From Datura wrightii (lineage: Eukaryota; Streptophyta; Magnoliopsida; Solanales; Solanaceae): DNA of 64,000 nt. How positions within the stretch are numbered: the stretch's first letter is position 1; every line of letters starts with the position of its first letter. The stretch lies in assembly GCA_035772735.1 (NCBI GenBank), contig JASDFA010000018.1, forward strand, positions 62,898,001 through 62,962,000, written 5' to 3'. The translations under genes were made by a program, and so were the position numbers. Shown one piece after another: positions 58,179-64,000 of this stretch. A model generated the notes under the pieces. The model was not told the DNA's origin, did no database searches, and was given only the letters and a program-made list of their open reading frames with translations.

Positions 58179-60058
58179 CTATCCCACACTTTAAGCCTTA
58201 TTCGTCCTCGAACAAATCTATTACATCTCATGCACATGAAGACTCACACAAAACTAATTGAAGCAGGACTATTCAAGCTAAGGCTACAATGATTATTTTA
58301 TATGGAAAGTTCAACATAGAGCATGCAAGATATAACCACTAAAATCACATATAACTACGTTAAGACTTCCTAGCCTCAAGAATCGACTCGCTACCTCAAC
58401 AAACTCATGCAAATTAACCAATCAAAAAATCTGACATGAATTTTATCCTTCATCAAACATGTGCCCTAACACAAGAGAGTTACCCATTCTCGCTCATATG
58501 TTTTCAAATTACAACATGCATGGGTATATGGATAAGAAATAAACTCACTCTCACAAAGAATTCACATGCTACATGTATTAACCCATAAGCTTGCCTTTAT
58601 TGTTTTACTCCACTAATTTAGGAATGTTCGAAAGTAAGTTCAAGTGGGACTTAGTTGGTTGTAATGTAAGCTAAGGGGCGGGTAGGTACTAATACAGCCA
58701 GTAATAGTGACTATCCTCCCTAAGCGCTTTTAATACATCACACTTTCATTACGGCACTCTATCCTCTTACTTCACCTTTATCTTTTCAACTCCTATTTTT
58801 CCTCTTTATTTCCCCATTTCATTGAGCACACTTAAGCTATTAGTAAGGACTACTGAAGCAATGTTTTCGTTTTCTTCTTCTTTTACTCCCTATTAACTCT
58901 TATTCATTTTTAAACAAGTGCACCTCTAGTCTTCTCTTCAATTCCCACCACTACTATTTTCCTTCTCATTCCACTTCTCAATCCTTAACTTCCCTTGCAT
59001 TTTCACTTAAGTGTTTAGGAGTTTTGGATCAAATTCAAGGATAATGAAAAGAAAGGATTAAGTTCATTTTGTGGCTAGAAAGAATAGGCTAAAGGCTCAA
59101 TGGGGCTAACTAGGATTAGACATTCAAGGTAGGTAAAGCGAAGGATAAAAATTAGGCTCATGCAAAGAAATGCCAAAATCATTTCCTACCATCTACATCC
59201 CTCATTTTGTTTTGTATATGCACCAGGCAAGTTCTAGACACTACACAATAGCATGGAATATTCAAAAACCTCACGCTCATAGCACATGCTTAATTCAAGA
59301 CCAATTCAGCAGACTCTTAACTCAGCTAATCACAAAAATTTAAGATTTAGCTTTAAGTACAACGAGTCACATTCAAGAGCCTCGGAGTCTCAAAAAGAGT
59401 TATACAACTATTAAGCATGATTCAAAATTAACAACACTCACATCTCACAATCATATATAGCACACAAAAAGAATATCAAGCCATCAATCAGCTAAGGGTT
59501 CAAAAAACAAAAACCTATTGACTAATTTTCCCCCAAGACGGTCGACAGCCATCCATCGTCGGGAAAATTCCGTAACTATGACTACAAACAGTTATGTCCA
59601 GACAAAGAAAGATTTTATTCATCAGTTCAAAGTGCCCCCCATCGGAAAAGAATCGAAAATAAAAACCAACTATTGGGTGAATTATGCTCAACTCAAACTT
59701 TTTCATCAAACAATACCATACAGAGCACTAATTTCACCCAAATACATTAAGCACAAAATTTTGAAATTTCCCTCACCCCACACCTAAAATATGCTATGCC
59801 CCCAGAGCATCAAATTAGAATACAAGAAGGGTAAGAAATACTCCCTGAGTCCTCTAGGCCTAGCTAACAGCATGTTTTCTTTCATTTTTTCTCAAGTGGG
59901 TAATCAACCCCACACTCATCTTCTTTCATGCTCCTTAGCTTCCTCTTCTAAGAGTACTCAGACTTCCCCTCAATCTATTCTTAAATCACCACAAAAACAA
60001 TAAAAAGTGAAAAAGAACAAAATCAAACAAAAGGAAATAAAATTGTACCTATGGTACC
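58179..60058 (-). other. G3 3' non-coding region
   Basis: No gene. Conserved blocks as in G1 at about 58995, 59209-59240 and 59525-59580. Confidence 0.65.
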
Positions 60059-60076
60059 TTTGGGTTGCCTCCCAAA
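60059..60076 (-). other. AGGCAA hairpin, G3
   Basis: Minus strand TTTGGG-AGGCAA-CCCAAA: relative to G1/G2 the outer C:G pair is T:A. Confidence 0.72.
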
Positions 60077-60289
60077 CAACGCCTGATTTTACATCGTGGC
60101 ATGACATGGAGTATCCTTCTCAGGACATCCTCAAACCAGTGTTCCCTTTCAAGAAACATCTTCTTCTCTTTTTAATTTTCTAAGAAACAGACTCCACTCT
60201 GTCCCTCTCTTCTTCCAGCTTCTTCTTAAATTGAAGCCCTCCTTCAGATTCGAGCTGAAATGTGATCATCTCCAGTGGCAGTGGACCCA

Positions 60290-60770
60290 TGCAATCTACC
60301 ACCCCACACTTAGCATCTAACAACACATTGATCTTTCAAAGATCTATGTAGTGTACAGGTGGGCTGTTCTCTTGGTAAACTCAGAAGAGCTCTTCCTCAT
60401 CATCGACCCTCATTTTAAGGGTACCAGATCTCACATTTATGATAGCTCATCCAGTTTCCAAGAATGGCCATCCCAAGATTAGGGGTACCTTGTCATCAAC
60501 TTTAATGTCAAGTATGATGAAATCAACGGGTTAATGAACTTACCCACTTTGATGAGAAGGTCCTTAATTATTCCTTCTAGTGCCACTGTGGACTTGTCTG
60601 CCAACTGCAACATCACTCGTGTTGGCCTCGGCTGACCCAACCCCAGGGTGTTAAACAAAGATAGGGGCATTAGATTTACTGCTGCCCCTAAGTCACAGAG
60701 AGCTCTTATCACTTCAGCTTAACTAATTTGTAAGGGGAGAGTAAAACTCCCTTGGTCCTTGAGCTTTTTT
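60290..60770 (-). pseudogene. G3 protease, broken
   Basis: Minus strand. 60712-60479 keeps IRALCDLGAAVNLMPLSLF with the catalytic Asp and LQLADKS; a frameshift near 60530 precedes the ILGRPF region. Confidence 0.8.
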
Positions 60771-62225
60771 AGCCAATTGCATGCCACTTCTCAGACTGAT
60801 GGCATTGACCTGGTGGGGGTTTGTATCTGTGTAACTGGGTAACCCTCCCTGTGGTTTGGTGTGCTGAGCAGCTGCTAATTGACCCATCTGCTTCTCTAGA
60901 TTTCGGTTGGCTAACTGCTGATTTTTCAAATTTGATGCCATCCGTGCCTGATTCTCTGCCAATTGGGTCTGAGTAGCCATAATCTTTTGCGAGATCTCCT
61001 CAACGTTGCTACTTCTAGACTGGCCATCGTTCTGCCTGTTCTGCTATTAATACTACTACTTCAATGGTTGCTGATAGCTCTTACTCTAATTTCCACCCCA
61101 AGAAAAATTTGGTGACTCTGCCAACTCTTGTTGTAGGTGTTCATAATTCTGATTATTTCTCTGAACATTCCCAACAAAATTGACATATTTCGAATTTTCC
61201 CCGCTAGATTCTGCATTGTGCCCATTTTTACCAAAACTTTCACACCAACTAGGATCCTGCTGAATTGCATTCACCTGTCCCTACGGTTGGTTCATACTGA
61301 GTTTGTTGAACTGAGTCATCATCTGATGTTAAAATGATGCTAGTTGTGTCGCTAAGGCATTGACACTGTCCACTTCTATCATCCCTGCTGCTCTCTTACC
61401 TGCCCCTCTCGATGATTCGTTGTGCCACTCTGGATTTCCCTGAGCAATCCTGTTCAACAGAGTGTAAAACTCATCATAAGTCTTCTCCAATGTTTGCCCA
61501 CCTGATGCAGAATCTAGTAAGAGTTTTGTATGTGGGTATAGGCTCTCCACAAAGGTGTGAGCTAACACCTCATTGGACTACTGGTGATGGGGGAAGTCTC
61601 TCAATAATGACTTGAATCTCTCCCAAGCCAAATATAGGTTCTACTTCAGCCTCTACTTAAAGCTTAATATCTCGCTTCTGAGCTTGGCAGTCTTGCCTGA
61701 AGGGAAGAATCTGATGAGGAACTTCCTTGATAGGTCATTCCAAGAAGTAATGGAATTCAGTGGTTCATCCTTCAACCACCTCTTTGCCTCTCCCAACAAT
61801 GAAAATGGGAAGAGTGTGAGTCGGACATAATCAGTTCGCACTCCGGTGGGGACAAAAGTGTCACTGATCTCCAGGAAATTCTATAAGTGTTTTTGTGCAT
61901 CCTCATGAGTCATCCTAGTGAACTAGCCACTCAAATGTAATAGCTGCACCATATTCTGTTTAGGATCAAAGTTCCCTCTGTGCTCTGGTTTGCAGATACT
62001 GGAGGTCACATTCGTCGCTAGTGGGATTGCCACTTCGCAAACTGGTCGGGCTGCCATCTGATTAAGTAACAACTCTGCTTTCCCCACTAGTGGATGTTGT
62101 TGCAACTGCTCTTTTAAGCTTTCAACTTTCACTCTAGATATTCCCTCCTGAGCAAATGCAGTTGGCGTTCAAGTTCCAACAATGATTCCACCAGCTCTCT
62201 ATTCCTTGCTAGTTCTGTAAGGACA
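60771..62225 (-). pseudogene. gag: G3 gag, broken
   Basis: Minus strand. Begins near 62205 with ELARNRELVESLLE, no ATG. Segments: 62132-61923 (PVCEVAIPLATNV), 61841-61653 (DYVRLTLFPFSLLGEAKRWL to SEILSFK), 61568-61329 (HTFVESL to VDSVNALA), 61274-61086 (knuckle region CESFGKNGHNAESS, cysteines partly lost), 60980-60771 (ENQARMASNLKNQQLANRNLEKQ). Stops and frameshifts between them. Confidence 0.8.
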
Positions 62226-62324
62226 ACCTTTTACCTGCAATATAGCAGACTAAGAACAAGTTTTTCAACACTTACAGAAATTAAAAATCACCCAAAAATA
62301 GAAATATTCACTAAACTTCGCCAG

Positions 62325-62341
62325 TCCCCGTCAACGGCGCA
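62325..62341 (-). other. G3 primer binding site, damaged
   Basis: Minus strand TGCGCCGTTGACGGGGA: one base missing and one changed relative to the tRNA-Asp complement. Confidence 0.75.
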
Positions 62342-62347
62342 AAAAAT

Positions 62348-63897
62348 TATTGTGCCCTATCACACGCGCAAGCGTACGCGGTCGTACAAGTAATACAGTG
62401 GCCCTTTTAAAGGACCCGGATGTCGAACCCACAGGGACAGGACCAATTCAGCTAATTATCAGGTTCAAGTGTTAAATTAACCTTCACAAGTGTTGTATGT
62501 AGAAATTTCAAAAAATTCTAATTAAATCTATGGGTGATCACAAAATAATCAAGAAACAATACAATGAGTAACTAGAGTTAAGGCCTAATATTCATGTAAT
62601 GCTACAATTCACAATGGTTCAAGTATGAAAACTTCAGTTGTTGTCTCAAATTGTTAAACGCGATGTTCATGGTCTTTCAAGCCTCTAAACACGACAAACT
62701 AGTCTCACACCTACATCGTTGAGCGGGGATGTGACGTCCTAAATCGTGAGCAATTTAACTACATGGATGTGGTTTACGAAGTATGTGCCTTTGATTATGG
62801 ACTTTTGTACTTCTAATCATAACCTAAATTAGCTTCACAACTACTTCTACGAGCAGTGATGTGACAACTCTAAGTCGATGTCTAGCTCATTCCGTTTTAG
62901 TAACCAAGCAAGGCAAATTAGGTATAATTTATATCCTAGCCGCTAATCCTAACTTGATCCTTACATTCTTGTATTCTAGCCTAAGCTTAACGAGTTTGTT
63001 TTCATGGTGATCAAGCATAAAAACAATAATAATAAAGAATGTAAGACAAAACAACAACTAAAACTCAAACCAACGAAGAATTCATGCATCTACAATCATA
63101 CCATGTGGCCTTAACCCTAGAGGAAGGGTTTTAGCCACTCATGTTCATAAAAATGCTTAAAAACATGATTAAAGTAGAGTACTTACAAGAATAGTTAAAA
63201 GAGAATGAAAACTAGCAAACCCTAGGTAGAGTTCTTCCGTTCTCCCTTCACTCCTTTCCGTTGTTCTCAATAAATTCCGTGATAAATGATTTTAGAAGCT
63301 ACGGGTTTAATTTATACTAAGTGGGAATTTACAATTTTTTGCCGGCCATACACTTGCTCCATATCACGAACCCTGATGCCGTGATTTTCTTCTGTGACAT
63401 GGAGACAACGCGTAGGCTTACTAGAAAGTTTGTTTGGTCATGTCATGGGAGCTGGCCAAGGGACGTGGTATGGAGGCCATCGCGCTGCACGCACGTCGTG
63501 GCATGGGATCTAGCGCGCAGGAGGGATTGGCATGGCACGGGTGTTGGCGCGCAGGTGCACTGCTTGGCATCATCTTGCGTGCGCATGGCATGAGCATGGC
63601 ACAGTGCTGGGCACGGCGCACACACAGTGTGGCACGCTACCTAGCGCGGCCAACCTTGCCTTGGCATGTCTACTTGCCTTCTTTTGCAATTCGATCCAAA
63701 CTCCATTCCTTCACTTCAACCATCATTATTTAGTCCCTCAAATGCATTTTACACCTACAAAACAAAAACTAATCATGTTGGTTAGTTTATGCTTATAAAT
63801 ATACATAATCACATGAGAATATAATTAATTAATTTGACAAACACGCTTAAATTAAGTTATAAAATATCACTTGGGCACGTAATGATGCCTAAGATCA
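62348..63897 (-). repeat. G3 5' LTR
   Basis: 1550 bp. Palindrome block at about 63345-63665, TATA at 63310-63316. Terminal pair with one mismatch (CTTAGGCA). Confidence 0.88.
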
Positions 63898-64000
63898 ATG
63901 AGATACCGTGTAGTCCTTTGAACGTCGGGCTACTCGGTGCTAGACATTGCTCCAAAAAACATGCACTTTAGGCTCGTACGTAAACATAAACATCATTCAT
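63898..64000 (-). mobile_element. T4: scrap of a Tekay/Del-type LTR
   Basis: CTACTCGGTGCTAGACATTG and the following text match the T3 LTR near 43918-43950. It is the outermost layer of the nest and continues beyond the window. ATGAG (63898-63902) is the candidate half of the G2/G3 target-site duplication. Confidence 0.7.

Larger units (their letters stand above)
58179..63897 (-). mobile_element. G3: family G element in tandem with G2
   Basis: Minus strand. Internal region 58179-62347 and its own 5' LTR 62348-63897. Broken gag and protease, hairpin, no RT or integrase. An internal deletion fuses the gag C-terminus (LRSGMQLA) to the protease N-terminus (KLKDQGSFTL) near 60770, removing roughly 0.4 kb present in G2. 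The right end abuts chromovirus LTR T4. Confidence 0.85.

Noticed and set aside
1..64000. Host genes, tRNA or rRNA genes
   Set aside because: All stretches I could place belong to retroelements. tRNA-like matches are only short primer sites.

Overview
This window is wall-to-wall plant LTR-retrotransposon DNA. I found no host gene, tRNA, rRNA or CRISPR. Ty3/gypsy chromoviruses of Tekay/Del type and Athila-like gag-protease elements primed by tRNA-Asp are nested in one another, which points to the repeat-rich, probably pericentromeric part of a large eudicot genome. LTR motifs such as CGGCGAGTCGCCG make me lean to Solanaceae, but that is a low-confidence impression.

Names used below. Family A (Athila-like, LTR about 1.42 kb, gag-PR plus a third gene ORF3): A1 1-5750 (-), A2 18543-28283 (+), A3 46415-54629 (-). 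Family G (Athila-like, LTR about 1.5 kb, gag-PR only): G1 36220-43773 (-), G2 45183-58178 (-), G3 58179-63897 (-). Tekay/Del chromoviruses: T1 5751-30593 (+), T2 30594-35023 (-), T3 35024-45182 (-), T4 63898-64000 (-, LTR scrap). N1 9258-15474 (+) is a non-autonomous element with a zinc-knuckle ORF. S1 8403-15814 (+) is a solo LTR.

Nesting, from outside in: T4 LTR > G2/G3 tandem > T3 (in G2) > T2 (in T3) > T1 (in T2) > S1 (in T1 RT) > N1 (in S1). A2 also sits in T1, G1 in the T3 LTR and A3 in the G2 protease. Target-site duplications support A2 (CATTT), S1 (ATCCT), G1 (GATAC) and A3 (GGAGG, one copy mutated). Left of T1 a deletion fused the inside of A1 to a truncated T1 LTR at about 5750.

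Every protein gene is damaged to some degree. None of the A, G or N1 copies has reverse transcriptase, RNase H or integrase, so they look like non-autonomous families that needed enzymes in trans. T1 carries a complete but mutated gag-PR-RT-RH-INT-chromodomain series.

The most interesting signals are non-coding and recur between copies: (1) ORF3 of family A is preceded in all three copies by a 681-703 nt candidate intron whose acceptor lies directly before the start codon, and upstream of that by a two-unit 95-bp palindrome array with a TATA-like stretch; (2) palindrome-rich GC blocks sit just upstream of the LTR TATA box in four families; (3) a hairpin with constant AGGCAA loop and compensatory stem changes marks the end of the coding part of A, G and N1; (4) the two A2 LTRs differ mainly inside the palindrome block.
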